DNA of 64,000 nt from Labrys wisconsinensis (GTDB taxonomy: Bacteria; Pseudomonadota; Alphaproteobacteria; Rhizobiales; Labraceae): contig NZ_JAUSVX010000013.1 in the NCBI RefSeq assembly GCF_030814995.1, positions 124,001 through 188,000 of the forward strand, given 5' to 3'. Positions 36,861 through 44,932 of this stretch are shown piece after piece. The position numbers were made by a program, and so were the translations under genes. The notes beneath the pieces were generated by a model. The model ran no database searches. It saw only the letters and a list, made by a program, of their open reading frames with translations, and was not told where the DNA came from. Position 1 is the first letter of the stretch, and each line of letters starts with the position of its first letter.

Positions 36861-37559
36861 ATGTTCAAGCTGCTCATCGCCGCCGCGGCGACCACCATGC
36901 TCGCCGGCTGCGTCACCACGCAGAAGGCCAGCTTTCAGCCCGGACTTGGGCAGCAGGCGATCATCCGGGATGGTCGCCCCTCGATCCAGTCCAGGCTGGC
37001 GCGCTCGACGGCGGTCGTGGCTCCCGCCTCGCGGGCGGCGCAGATCGGGGCGCGGCCGACGCTGGTGGTCGGGCTGTTCAACCAATCGCCGCAGCCGATC
37101 ACGTTCCAGCTCGACAGCGTGCGGGCCTGGCAGGTCGGCGGTCCGCAGGACGGCAAGCCGCTGAAGGTCTATTCCTACGAGGAGCTGGTGCAGGAGGAAC
37201 GCGGCCGGCAGGTTGCCGCGGCGCTGCTGGTGGGCGTCGCCGCGGCCGCGAACAGCTATGCCGCGTCGCGGTCGAGCTACAATCCCTACATCAACACCTG
37301 GAACCAGCACGTCGCCGCGGCCGAGAACGCCGACATGATCGCCGGCACCGCGGCACGGGGCGAAGCGAACCTCGCCGCGCTCGAGCAGACGATCATCAAG
37401 GACAACACCATCATGCCCGGCGAATGGTATGGCGGTGTGCTTCAGATCAACGCCCCGGCCTATGCCGACGCCGCCAAGCCGACGGCCTACCACGTCGCCA
37501 TCGAGCTCGGCGGCGAAACCCATCAGATCGACGTGGTGCAGACGCCGATCGGGCAGTGA
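36861..37559 (+). CDS. Lipoprotein of unknown function
   Basis: A 232-residue predicted lipoprotein. The signal peptide [17 protein letters not shown] ends in a lipobox (LAGC), so the mature N-terminal Cys would be lipidated. The mature part has [23 protein letters not shown] (beta), a helical middle ([30 protein letters not shown]) and a beta C-terminus ending [12 protein letters not shown]. Not assigned to a family. ATG 36861 follows GGGGGGAC. Its own promoter is not identified. Confidence 0.75.
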   Translation: MFKLLIAAAATTMLAGCVTTQKASFQPGLGQQAIIRDGRPSIQSRLARSTAVVAPASRAAQIGARPTLVVGLFNQSPQPITFQLDSVRAWQVGGPQDGKPLKVYSYEELVQEERGRQVAAALLVGVAAAANSYAASRSSYNPYINTWNQHVAAAENADMIAGTAARGEANLAALEQTIIKDNTIMPGEWYGGVLQINAPAYADAAKPTAYHVAIELGGETHQIDVVQTPIGQ

Positions 37560-37754
37560 GCCGGGGCTGCCGGCGCAGACGGCCCTGATCCACTCGACGT
37601 GCCAAGACGGTCCGCCGAAAAAAGCCCGCGGCCGGCACCCCGGGCTTGATCGTCGCGGAGGAAACCGGGTACAAGGGGGTCCCACTTTTGGCGGCGACGC
37701 CATCCGGTGGGACAGAAGCGGCCTGAAAGCTTGTTGATTTCAACGGCTGTTTTC

Positions 37755-37829
37755 GCGGGTGTAGTTCAGAGGTAGAACGTCAGCTTCCCAAGCTGAATGT
37801 CGTGGGTTCGATTCCCATCGCCCGCTCCA
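37755..37829 (+). tRNA. tRNA-Gly (anticodon CCC)
   Basis: A full cloverleaf can be drawn: acceptor GCGGGTG with CGCCCGC, D-arm GTTC/GAAC, anticodon arm TCAGC-TTCCCAA-GCTGA giving anticodon CCC, T-arm with GTTCGATT, then T73 and encoded CCA. It reads glycine codon GGG. The prophage integrase gene starts its cassette directly behind it, so its 3' end is the probable attachment site. Confidence 0.95.
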
Positions 37830-37853
37830 GTCCCATCAATGACTTAGCAGCGC

Positions 37854-37872
37854 TCCAGGCCTCCGGCCTGGA
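37854..37872 (-). terminator. Hairpin behind the integrase gene
   Basis: TCCAGGCC-TCC-GGCCTGGA is a perfect 8-bp stem 18 bases past the integrase stop codon. There is no T-run; it may end the leftward early transcript and protect the tRNA gene from read-through. Confidence 0.4.
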
Positions 37873-37889
37873 AAGGCCCCGGAAAGCCC

Positions 37890-39134
37890 CTACTTTCCAG
37901 ACGTTTCCGGCCTGTTCCGGTGCTTCGTCCGCAGCGAGGCGACCGTCCTGCTCGCCTTCAGCCCTTCGCCACGGATGTACCGGCCCGTCATCTTCGCCGA
38001 GGAGTGCGTCGCGACGCGCTGCAGGTCGCCGATGGTGGCGCCGGCCTCGTCGCCTTCGCTGATCGCGCCTGCCCGGCTGTCGCGGTTCCAAATCGCCTTC
38101 GGCACACCGGCGGCGTCGGCGATCGCACGCCACTCGCGGCCGAAGGCGAACTCGGCATAGGGACGTCCGGCCGTCTCGTCCATGATCATCGGGCCGAGGC
38201 GCTGCGCCTTCGGGATCCGCATCAGCTCGGCCATGACGAGCGGCATGCGCTTGAGGTCGTGTGACGCCCTCGCGCCGTTCTTCGTCGTGTCCTTCGACAG
38301 CACCAGGTCGTCGCTGATGTCCTGCCAGACGAGGCCGCCGGTCCAGACGCGCCGTCCGAGCCGGTAAGGCGAGGCGTGCTCGTCTCCCAGCGCCAGCCAT
38401 TGGCCAATGACGTCGACCTGGCGCAGGGCGGCCTCGAACTGCAGCGCCTGGGCCAAGGCGATCGACGGCCGGCCGAGCTCGTGCGCCTTGGCGATGATGG
38501 CGACCGCGTGCTCGTAGGCAACATGCTCCCTACGCTTCGCTGGCTTGGCGAACTCCATCTCCTCAAGGATCTCCCGCAGCCGCCGGCAGGCCGAGACGCA
38601 GCGCTGATCCTCCACCAGCTTGCCGAAGGTCGTCATCGCCCGCAGGCGGTTGATGACGCCATGCGCCTTGCGCACGCCATCGGCCGAGCCCTGGGTGCGC
38701 TTCTTCGTCTCCTCGTACCAGCGCAGGAAATCGACGGCCGTGATGCCGGCCAGCGTGCGCTTGCCGAAGGCGCGCTCGATCACCTTGACCTCGTGCAGGT
38801 AGCCGCGGCGCGTGTTCGATTTCACGCGCAGGAAGGGGCTTGCCTCATGCTCCTGATACATGCGGCAGAGCGAGCGCAGCGTCCCGTCATACTTGGTCGG
38901 TGCCGCCTTGCCGGTGAGCCAGGCTTCATAGGCGGCCTGATGCCTGCGGCACTCCGCGCGGATCAGGTCGTGATGCTCGGGGTCGGCGGGGTCGAGGTCG
39001 TCGATCTTTACCGAGGCCGGCTCGTAGCCGTCCCTCGCAGCCTTGCGCGGCGCTCGCCATCGGAGGGTATAGCCCGCGGCCCTTTGCTCGATATCAAGCC
39101 CTGGGGCGTCGGCGATCCTTGGTGTTGAGGGCAT
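37890..39134 (-). CDS. int: Tyrosine recombinase / phage integrase
   Basis: A 414-residue site-specific recombinase. N-terminal arm- and core-binding regions (~60-200) precede the catalytic domain with R238 (ALRQVDVI), K281 (SKDTTKN), R354 in NRDSRAGAISEG, H377 (ATHSSAKMT) and nucleophile Y386 (GRYIR). In the second box the first residue of HxxR is replaced by R351, a variation seen in several alphaproteobacterial prophage integrases. The start overlaps the excisionase-like gene by 41 bases. Position next to tRNA-Gly(CCC) supports integration there. Confidence 0.93.
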   Translation of the reverse strand: MPSTPRIADAPGLDIEQRAAGYTLRWRAPRKAARDGYEPASVKIDDLDPADPEHHDLIRAECRRHQAAYEAWLTGKAAPTKYDGTLRSLCRMYQEHEASPFLRVKSNTRRGYLHEVKVIERAFGKRTLAGITAVDFLRWYEETKKRTQGSADGVRKAHGVINRLRAMTTFGKLVEDQRCVSACRRLREILEEMEFAKPAKRREHVAYEHAVAIIAKAHELGRPSIALAQALQFEAALRQVDVIGQWLALGDEHASPYRLGRRVWTGGLVWQDISDDLVLSKDTTKNGARASHDLKRMPLVMAELMRIPKAQRLGPMIMDETAGRPYAEFAFGREWRAIADAAGVPKAIWNRDSRAGAISEGDEAGATIGDLQRVATHSSAKMTGRYIRGEGLKASRTVASLRTKHRNRPETSGK

Positions 39135-39387
39135 CGAGGTCCTCCTCTTCGGCTTGGGACGGCACGATGCTAGCACGCGCGTCGAGACCGTGGAGGCGGT
39201 CGAAGAAAGCGCGGACGGCCGGCCAGTAGCGGCGCTTCGAGATGGCGTCCGGCGGCGGCAGGTGCAGCCGTTCATAGCGCCGGCGCAGGCGTCGCCAGGA
39301 ATCGACCGAGAAGCCGAGGCGCTCGGCACACTCGGTCTCCGTCACGAATAGCGTCGGCTCGCGGCCGTGATGGTCGGCGACGGACAT
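39094..39387 (-). CDS. Small winged-helix protein, excisionase candidate
   Basis: A 97-residue protein with a MerR/AlpA-like DNA-binding motif: ETECAERLGFSVDSWRRLRRRYERLHLPPPDAISKRRYWPAVRAFFDRL, where the order helix-turn-helix then wing (SKRRYWP) is typical of phage excisionases. It sits immediately before int and overlaps it, and its start shares bases with the nuclease stop (TAATG). A role as recombination directionality factor is inferred from fold and position. Confidence 0.7.
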   Translation of the reverse strand: MSVADHHGREPTLFVTETECAERLGFSVDSWRRLRRRYERLHLPPPDAISKRRYWPAVRAFFDRLHGLDARASIVPSQAEEEDLDALNTKDRRRPRA

Positions 39388-39830
39388 TATCGTCCGGCAC
39401 CGCACCAATGGGCGATGCGCTCGGCATGCGCCCGGCTGCCCGGCCTGTAGGGCAGCGCCATGCCCTCGCGCATCAGGAGCTCGCCGGCGTCGCCCTCGCC
39501 CGTGGCGATGTCCGCCAGGGTGCGGCCGTAGCGGTCCAGCCGGCCCGCCCGCGTGATGGTGACCTGGTGGCCGCGTAGGATCTCGCGCAGGCGATCCGCG
39601 GCCATCAGGCCGGCCTGCAGCTCGTCGTCGCAGTGAGGGTGCCAGGTCTCCGGCGCGTCGATCGCCGTGAGGCGGATCCGCTCGGAGCAGCCGGGCCCGG
39701 GCCTGACGCAGGGCAGCGCGACGGTGTCGCCGTCGATGATGATGATCTTGTCGCCGTCGATCGTCTCGGCGCCGGCCGGGCCGCCGAGCAGGGCGAGGAG
39801 GATCGAGGCGGTGGCGATGCGGAGGATCAT
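39387..39830 (-). CDS. Secreted thermonuclease-like (SNase) protein
   Basis: A 147-residue protein with an N-terminal signal peptide (MILRIATASILLALLGGPAGA). An SNase/OB core follows: IIDGDTVAL, RIRLTAIDAPETW (Ca ligands and catalytic Arg), GHQVTITRAGRLDRYGRTLADI, GELLMREGMALPY. Ca-dependent nuclease activity in the periplasm is the family expectation. Its presence in the early operon is a cargo-like oddity. The stop overlaps the next start. Confidence 0.85.
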   Translation of the reverse strand: MILRIATASILLALLGGPAGAETIDGDKIIIIDGDTVALPCVRPGPGCSERIRLTAIDAPETWHPHCDDELQAGLMAADRLREILRGHQVTITRAGRLDRYGRTLADIATGEGDAGELLMREGMALPYRPGSRAHAERIAHWCGAGR

Positions 39831-40165
39831 GGCGCCCTTCCCTCGAGGAGGTGGCGCGCAATCTTCTCAGCGAGATGCCAATGCGCCTCGGCCCTCGGCA
39901 TCGATCGCCATTCGCGATCGGCCAGCACGGCAAGGGCCTCGCAGGCGGAGAGGCCACCGCGCTCCGCGAGGCGCGACAGCGACTGGCTATGGTTGCGCAG
40001 CGCCTGGCGCTCGTGGGGAGCGATCATGGACCACGGGATTCCCAGCACGAGCAGGGGCGTTCCACGGGCGCGCATATCGGCCACGATGGTCCGGTACTCA
40101 TGGTTCAGGGACATGATCGGAAAGAGATCGGGGATTGGTGCCAGGATGGGTGCGGCATCAGGCAT
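39827..40165 (-). CDS. Phage protein of unknown function
   Basis: A 112-residue protein, start at 40165 chosen for the GGGAGG ribosome site and the 8-base overlap with the upstream gene. The central part (SLNHEYRTIVADMRARGTPLLVLGIPWSMIAPHERQALRNHSQSLSRLAERGGLSACEALAVL) is helical. No family recognised. It overlaps the nuclease gene by ATGA. Confidence 0.6.
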   Translation of the reverse strand: MPDAAPILAPIPDLFPIMSLNHEYRTIVADMRARGTPLLVLGIPWSMIAPHERQALRNHSQSLSRLAERGGLSACEALAVLADREWRSMPRAEAHWHLAEKIARHLLEGRAP

Positions 40166-40565
40166 TGGAGCCTCCCACGGGTTCGCAGAGCGGTCGGTTG
40201 GCGGTTCGGCCAAGAACGTCGGCATGGCATGGCGCGCAATCCGAGCAGTCGACATCGAAGGGTTTGCCGGCCTTGTGGGCATCGCAGAGGCGGCACCAGC
40301 AGGCGAGGTTCAGGCCGCGCAACCCAGGCAGCGACGCCACGACGTTGCGGCGAGCACCCATCTGCGCCTCGATCGTGGCCTTGCACGTCAGCACGACGTG
40401 GCCGCCGAGCACCCATTTGTACTGGTCGACGCATTCGGCGGCCGTGCCGTCCCAGCCGACGACGAAGGGGTTGCCGAGCGGCGAGGATCGGTCGACCTTG
40501 CACGTCATGGCCGGCATGCGCCAGCCCTTGCGGCGCGACAGGCGGATGCGGGCGGGCCCGGTCAT
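40158..40565 (-). CDS. DUF4326 family protein
   Basis: A 135-residue Cys/His-rich phage protein. The segments SPLGNPFVVGWDG, CVDQYKWVL, the LRGLNLACWCRLCDAHKAG motif and CSDCAPCHAD match DUF4326, common in phages, with clustered cysteines that could bind zinc. Function unknown. Overlaps both neighbours by a few bases in the leftward operon. Confidence 0.75.
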   Translation of the reverse strand: MTGPARIRLSRRKGWRMPAMTCKVDRSSPLGNPFVVGWDGTAAECVDQYKWVLGGHVVLTCKATIEAQMGARRNVVASLPGLRGLNLACWCRLCDAHKAGKPFDVDCSDCAPCHADVLGRTANRPLCEPVGGSNA

Positions 40566-40858
40566 GACGGCACCTCGGCCGGCCGGGCGGCCTTCTGTGC
40601 CGTCTCGGCCACGTCGCGCGGGACGAGGCGGAACAGCTCGAGGCGGAACACGTCGATCTCGCCGGCGGCGTTGGAGTTGTCCGGCAGCTCCTCGAGGCTG
40701 ATGCTGTGACGGTGCACATAGCGGCGGTCACGCGTCCAGTAGCCCGGCTCGTGCAGCTTGCGGATGGTGTAGATCTCGCCGAGGTACAGCGCGCCGTCGT
40801 CATCGGGCGCGATGCACTGGACGAGCGCGCCCGGCACGCAATCTTCGACCCTCAGCAT
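40562..40858 (-). CDS. Hypothetical phage protein
   Basis: A 98-residue protein beginning MLRVEDCVPGALVQCIAPDDDGALYLGEIYTIRKL, then EPGYWTRDRRYVHRHSISLEELPD and VFRLELFRLVPRDVAE. The beta-rich N-terminus recalls small SH3-like phage proteins (VQC.....L..G..YT). No assignment. ATG 40858 follows the previous stop by two bases. Confidence 0.6.
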   Translation of the reverse strand: MLRVEDCVPGALVQCIAPDDDGALYLGEIYTIRKLHEPGYWTRDRRYVHRHSISLEELPDNSNAAGEIDVFRLELFRLVPRDVAETAQKAARPAEVPS

Positions 40859-41061
40859 GGCCGTTCGCCTCCGGATGATGCGGCGGCGGCTTTCATATCG
40901 GCGAGGGCCCTGGCGACCTGCAGACGCTGCGCGGCGGCGAGCGCGAGCACCACGGCAGCAGCGTCGTCGCCGGCGGCCTGCGCGCGCTTGGCGCCGGCCA
41001 GCAGCCAATCGATCCCCACCATCAGATCCGGCGAGATCTTCGGGTCAGAAAGGGATGTCAT
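40852..41061 (-). CDS. Small helical phage protein
   Basis: A 69-residue Ala-rich helical protein (PDLMVGIDWLLAGAKRAQAAGDDAAAVVLALAAAQRLQVARALADMKA). Overlaps the SSB gene's 3' end by 17 bases. Unknown function; supported by start/stop overlaps and codon usage. Confidence 0.5.
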   Translation of the reverse strand: MTSLSDPKISPDLMVGIDWLLAGAKRAQAAGDDAAAVVLALAAAQRLQVARALADMKAAAASSGGERPC

Positions 41062-41512
41062 CGTCGAAGGCCGGCTGTACTGGGGAGGGTTTCGCGGACG
41101 TGCTCGCCGGCGCCGACGAGCGCGTGGTGCCGTAGCTCTCCTCGCTCGGTGCCTGGCGTTCGGCTCGATCGAGCAGCGTCAGCTCGCCGCGAAAGGTTTT
41201 GAGCACGATCTCGGTGCTGTACCGGTCAGTGCCGTCCTGCGCCTGCCATTTGCGGGTGGCGAGCTGGCCCTCGACATAGGCCTTGGAGCCCTTCTTCAGG
41301 TAGCGCTCGGCGACGTCGGCGAGACCTTCGTTGAAGATCACGACGTTGTGCCACTCCGTGCGTTCCTTGCGCTCGCCGCTGGCCTTGTCCCGCCAGGTCT
41401 CGGAGGTCGCGATCGAGAATCTCACGATCTTGGAGCCGGCAGAGGTGTTGGTGACCTCGGGATCCTTGCCGAGGTGGCCGATGATGATGACCTTGTTGAC
41501 GGTGCCGCTCAT
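41045..41512 (-). CDS. ssb: Single-stranded DNA-binding protein
   Basis: A 155-residue SSB. The OB fold reads VNKVIIIGHLGKDPEVTNTSAGSKIVRFSIATSE, ERTEWHNVVIFNEGLADVAERYLKKGSKAYVEGQLATRKWQ. A Ser/Pro linker then leads to the acidic tip DDDIPF that recruits partner proteins. Length is typical. A phage-encoded copy supports the replication module across the switch region; it overlaps the ASCH gene by one base. Confidence 0.95.
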   Translation of the reverse strand: MSGTVNKVIIIGHLGKDPEVTNTSAGSKIVRFSIATSETWRDKASGERKERTEWHNVVIFNEGLADVAERYLKKGSKAYVEGQLATRKWQAQDGTDRYSTEIVLKTFRGELTLLDRAERQAPSEESYGTTRSSAPASTSAKPSPVQPAFDDDIPF

Positions 41513-41943
41513 CAGAACAGGCTCCCTTGAGCACCGACCTTAGCGGCCGGCTTCGGTTTCGGATCGATGGGGGTGAAGTCAGGCTCGAAGAAGCCGAGCA
41601 TGCCGCGGCAGGGCCGGAAGGGCAGCGGGCGGGCATTGTGGATGAGGAAGCCGAATTTGCCGACGAACCACGGGCTCTTCGAAGCGGTGAAGCAGCCAAC
41701 GATCTGGGCCTCGCCGATGATGCCGCCGGTCTCGAATTCGGTCGGGCAGTCGAAGGGGAGCCGCTCGCCGGTGACAGGGTGGCGGCGGTTGCGGACGTCT
41801 GCGGCGGCGTACTCGTCCAGCTTCTTGCCGGCGTGGATTAGGACCGGCCCGCGGAACGCGGTGGGCCAGTCGCGGTTCTCGACGTCCTTGTGGCCGTTGA
41901 CGATCAGCCAAGCCCACGGCTGCATGATGGAGAGGGCCTTCAT
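41512..41943 (-). CDS. ASCH-domain protein
   Basis: A 143-residue protein with an ASCH/PUA-like fold: MKALSIMQPWAWLIVNGHKDVENRDWPTAFRGPVLIHAGKK, GGIIGEAQIVGCF, and KFGFLIHNARPLPFRPCRGMLGFF. Such phage proteins are thought to bind RNA or nucleotides. Short overlaps tie it to neighbours on both sides. Confidence 0.85.
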   Translation of the reverse strand: MKALSIMQPWAWLIVNGHKDVENRDWPTAFRGPVLIHAGKKLDEYAAADVRNRRHPVTGERLPFDCPTEFETGGIIGEAQIVGCFTASKSPWFVGKFGFLIHNARPLPFRPCRGMLGFFEPDFTPIDPKPKPAAKVGAQGSLF

Positions 41944-42251
41944 CGGGGCATATTCCGCGACGCGGCGCGGTCCAGGCGCTCGATCTCGGCTATGATCATA
42001 GCGGCAGCCATGACGAGCCGGCGCCTTTTGTCCGGCTCCGGCTTCAACGTCCAGCGGCTGCCGATCTCAAGCGCTATCTGCAGCTCAATGAAGCTGTCCT
42101 GCGTTACAAGCGAATTGTCGTAGGGGATAGCGTACAGAGCTGCCGCGAGCGCGATCTCACCGCAAGAGTGCCCATCGTCGTGCTCGGCCGTGGATCCCTT
42201 GGCGACCTGGCGCCGGCGCTCGGCCGCGACCTCTGCGATGACGTCAGCCAT
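41940..42251 (-). CDS. Phage protein with ERRRQ/HDD pattern
   Basis: A 103-residue protein of a small phage family (AEVAAERRRQVAKGSTAEHDDGHSCGEIALAAALYAIP, later RRRLVMAAAMIIAEIERLDRA). The ERxRQ....HDD arrangement recurs in many temperate phages; it resembles MazG-type helical proteins but function is unknown. Confidence 0.7.
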   Translation of the reverse strand: MADVIAEVAAERRRQVAKGSTAEHDDGHSCGEIALAAALYAIPYDNSLVTQDSFIELQIALEIGSRWTLKPEPDKRRRLVMAAAMIIAEIERLDRAASRNMPR

Positions 42252-42567
42252 GGGAGGTTCCCCCCAGCTCGACGATCGCCGCCACGACAGAGCCGACGAT
42301 GCTTGCCGGCCGGCCGCCGTCGTCGCGGGTCAGGGCGTGGTTGATGGTCTCGATCGGGCAGTCGTGCTGCAGCGCCAGGCTGGTCAGGATGGCGGCGTCG
42401 CGGACGGCCGCCTGCAAATCGGTGCCGGCCTTCGGGCCGCCGATGAAGACCTCGGCGACGGCGGCGTTCTCGCCGTCGCCGCCGACCGAAACGGTATAGA
42501 CGTTCTGACCATGCTGGACCTGGAAGGTCAGCGAGGGGCGGCAGTTGGGGAGTTTCCGGCGTGTCAT
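42244..42567 (-). CDS. TSCPD-domain protein
   Basis: A 107-residue protein resembling the TSCPD domain found at the end of B12-dependent ribonucleotide reductases and as separate phage proteins: YTVSVGGDGENAAVAEVFIGGPKAGTDLQAAVRDAAILTSLALQHDCPIETINHALTRDDGG. It may relate to nucleotide supply. Overlaps flanking genes by ATGA and 8 bases. Confidence 0.75.
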   Translation of the reverse strand: MTRRKLPNCRPSLTFQVQHGQNVYTVSVGGDGENAAVAEVFIGGPKAGTDLQAAVRDAAILTSLALQHDCPIETINHALTRDDGGRPASIVGSVVAAIVELGGTSHG

Positions 42568-42907
42568 GGGGAGACGGCCTCCGCGATGATGGCGCGCGCG
42601 GCGTCGCGGCGCGCCTGATTGCGCTTGTGGGTGACGAGCTCGGTGTGCTCCGACCAGGGATTGATGCAGCGTCGGCGCCGGCCGGGGCAGCAATGGTCGA
42701 GCTGCTTCCGCGGCGGGATCGGGCCATGCTCGACGATCCACATGGCCGGTGCACGGCGACGGTGCCGCCGTCCAGGCTCATGCGGGGATAGCCGCGGCCT
42801 CGCCCGCCCTTGCCCGAGGTCGGGCCCGTTCACAGCCAGCAGCCCGTGGCGGGGTCGATCTCGACCCGCTCCATGATCTTGGCCCGGATGCGGTCGCGGC
42901 GGGTCAT
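42564..42907 (-). pseudogene. HNH endonuclease pseudogene (nonsense plus frameshift)
   Basis: Read from ATG 42907, MTRRDRIRAKIMERVEIDPATGCWL is followed by TGA at 42832-42830, where homologous phage HNH proteins have Trp (WLWTGP). After the TGA the frame continues TGPTSGKGGRGRGYPRMSLDGGTVAVHR. A one-base shift then moves the rest, AMWIVEHGPIPPRKQLDHCC and CINPWSEHTELVTHKRNQ, to another frame ending at 42564. Two independent lesions mark a dead gene, or else sequencing errors at GC-rich sites. Operon overlaps at both ends are preserved. Confidence 0.75.
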
Positions 42908-43965
42908 GCCGGCACCCCGGCGGAGGCCGTCTCGGCATCGTTGCAGGCCCCGAGGAACCGCGTGGCGGCAAAGGCGACTGCAGGGTCCGGAGCGCGGTTG
43001 CAGGGGCCCTTGACCTGCTCGATCTGCCATTTTTTCCGGCGGACCAGTTCAAGGGTCGCGATCCGCTTTCCGTCCCGGCGGATGCTGAAGATTCGAGACT
43101 TGCCTTTGATCACGGCGCCGGCATAGCTCGCGACGCAATGGTGCATCGCCCGGCCATCTTCGTGCAGGGCGAGGCCGGAGCGCAGGGCGACAAAGTCCAG
43201 GCCGTCGATCTGCAGTTCGGCGGGCAGAGCACCGAGGTTGATCTCGGCCTCATAATCTTGCCCGTGGTTGCGGAAGAAGGCCTCGGCCTGGCTATTTTTG
43301 GCAAGCTCGCGGTGCCATGCCTCGGCAGCCTTATAGGCGCTCTCCCAAGTCCATGCCCTGTTGAAGCGCTCGCGCAGATGCAAGGCGAGATCCGCGACCT
43401 CCCGCCATTGCTGGAAACTGCCCGAGCGGCTGAGGGTGGTCGCAGCCCAATCCAGCAGAAGCGATCGCAGGACGCCACGGCTCTCCATATGCCGGCGCCA
43501 TGCGCCCAGAGCACTCAGCCATTCGACCTGCGTCGCGGTGTCTGCCGGGAGCGCCTGCGCAAGGACCGATGGCGGGAGCTTCGACAGATCCTGCAGCAGG
43601 GGCAATTGCCCCGGGCGCAAGGCCTTGCCGTGAATGCTCCTCAACTGAGGAGCGAGCTTGAGGGAAGCGAGGACATCCTTCAGCCGTGCGCCGATCTGCC
43701 TAAGCAGCGGATGTTTGTACTGTCTTTCCGGCTTCAGGCCTGCATGGTCCAGCACCAGAGCGAGAACCGGAGCTTGCCCGAGGGTCTGATAGCCGTAAGG
43801 GTGGGACCGGGCGATCACAGCGGCCGCCATCCGAAGATCCAGGTTGTCATAGAGCTCCATCGCGTCCTGGACCGCGACACGCTGCCACGGGGCGTCGCCC
43901 AAGGTCGGGAACGGCATGGCCGAGAGGTATTCACCGAGGGATGGCGCTGGCGCAGGCTTCGTCAT
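42904..43965 (-). CDS. PcfJ-like protein
   Basis: A 353-residue protein. The C-terminal ~150 residues match PcfJ-like proteins: FVALRSGLALHEDGRAMHHCVASYAGAVIKGKSRIFSIRRDGKRIATLEL, with H274-H275-C277 region and later KWQIEQVKGPCNRAPD. The N-terminal part is helical and unassigned. PcfJ proteins occur on conjugative plasmids and phages; the role is unknown. ATG overlaps the stop of the methyltransferase remnant. Confidence 0.75.
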   Translation of the reverse strand: MTKPAPAPSLGEYLSAMPFPTLGDAPWQRVAVQDAMELYDNLDLRMAAAVIARSHPYGYQTLGQAPVLALVLDHAGLKPERQYKHPLLRQIGARLKDVLASLKLAPQLRSIHGKALRPGQLPLLQDLSKLPPSVLAQALPADTATQVEWLSALGAWRRHMESRGVLRSLLLDWAATTLSRSGSFQQWREVADLALHLRERFNRAWTWESAYKAAEAWHRELAKNSQAEAFFRNHGQDYEAEINLGALPAELQIDGLDFVALRSGLALHEDGRAMHHCVASYAGAVIKGKSRIFSIRRDGKRIATLELVRRKKWQIEQVKGPCNRAPDPAVAFAATRFLGACNDAETASAGVPA

Positions 43966-44094
43966 TCCGCAGCCTCCAGGAAGAGCGGGAGCGCCTTGGC
44001 GGGCCGATCCTTGACCTCGCGGGGGCGATAGTTGGCCGAGACGAGCGCTTCGGCCTCCGCCGCCGGCAAAGCTGTCGATGACGAGCTCGCGCAT
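43962..44094 (-). pseudogene. Remnant of a C5-cytosine DNA methyltransferase with internal deletion
   Basis: From ATG 44094 the frame gives MRELVIDSFAGGGG, the AdoMet-binding start of phage cytosine-5 methyltransferases. Shortly after, another frame gives ALVSANYRPREVKDRPAKAL and ends LFLEAAE at 43962, a typical C-terminus of the same enzymes. About 130 bp remain of a gene usually over 1 kb, with everything between, including the PCQ catalytic motif, deleted. The first frame reads on into the PcfJ-like gene, so a short fusion could be made. Confidence 0.75.
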
Positions 44095-44096
44095 GG

Positions 44097-44345
44097 TCAG
44101 CCCGGCATCCCGAGCGCCTGCAGGTAGAGCTCGAGGATCGCGTCTTCCTCGGCCCGCTCGTCCGCCGGCTTCTTGCGCAGGGCGATGATCTTGCGGAGCA
44201 CGCCGACGTCGAAGCCGTTGCCCTTGGCCTCGCCGTAGACTTCCTTGATGTCGTCGGCGATGGCTTGCTTGTCCTCTTCCAGGCGCTCGATGCGCTCGAC
44301 GACGGATTTCAGCTGGTCGGCGGCGACGGATGTCGTGTCGGTCAT
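44097..44345 (-). CDS. GapR-like (DUF2312) DNA-binding protein
   Basis: An 82-residue coiled-coil protein: [72 protein letters not shown]. This is the DUF2312/GapR family. Caulobacter GapR clamps over-twisted AT-rich DNA and aids replication and transcription. A phage copy in the early operon may act in phage replication or alter host chromosome organisation. Confidence 0.93.
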   Translation of the reverse strand: MTDTTSVAADQLKSVVERIERLEEDKQAIADDIKEVYGEAKGNGFDVGVLRKIIALRKKPADERAEEDAILELYLQALGMPG

Positions 44346-44356
44346 GACGGTGCCTT

Positions 44357-44932
44357 TCAGGGCAGGACGTGGGGGAGGAGGCGGCGCAGCTCGGCGAGGA
44401 AAGCCTCGTGCACGGTGTGCCAGGTCGGCGCGGGGCGGATGGCGATCCCGACGGGCGCGGCGCGCACCGGCAGCGCCCGCGATCCCGGCGGGAACAGGTG
44501 CCGGTGCTCGGTCACCAGCATGATGTCGTCGGCGGCCTTGACCTCGGCCTTGATCTCCGGCGCCGGCGGCCAGGCGAGGCCGGCGCGCACGTGGATGGCG
44601 GCGTCGATCCGGCCGAGGATGCGATCGCGCGCGGCTCGGAAGCCCGGCTGCTCGTGCTCCATGGCGACCTGGAACGGCCGGGTGTGGTCGCCGACGACAT
44701 ATTCGCGGCCGTCATGCAGGAGGGCGTAGGGCTGCGCCCGCCGCGAGACGATGCGGCAGACGTTGATCGAATGCTCGCCGACGCTGATGACGGTGCCGGG
44801 GGTGGCGCCGACCCAGCGGGGCAGCTTGGAGAGCTGTTCCGACATCGCGACGAAATCGACGTCGTCGGGATCGGGCGACAGCAGGTCGAAGGTGCGGCGG
44901 CCGGCCGTCGGGAGCCAGGATGCGGCGTTCAT
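44357..44932 (-). CDS. HD-domain phosphohydrolase
   Basis: A 191-residue protein of the YfbR/HDIG type: [12 protein letters not shown] (His), [13 protein letters not shown] (HD pair) and a later Asp-containing helix ([14 protein letters not shown]). Similar phage proteins dephosphorylate nucleotides. ATG 44932 overlaps the upstream stop. The TVISVGEHS start of the metal site lies at residue ~50, as usual. Confidence 0.85.
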   Translation of the reverse strand: MNAASWLPTAGRRTFDLLSPDPDDVDFVAMSEQLSKLPRWVGATPGTVISVGEHSINVCRIVSRRAQPYALLHDGREYVVGDHTRPFQVAMEHEQPGFRAARDRILGRIDAAIHVRAGLAWPPAPEIKAEVKAADDIMLVTEHRHLFPPGSRALPVRAAPVGIAIRPAPTWHTVHEAFLAELRRLLPHVLP

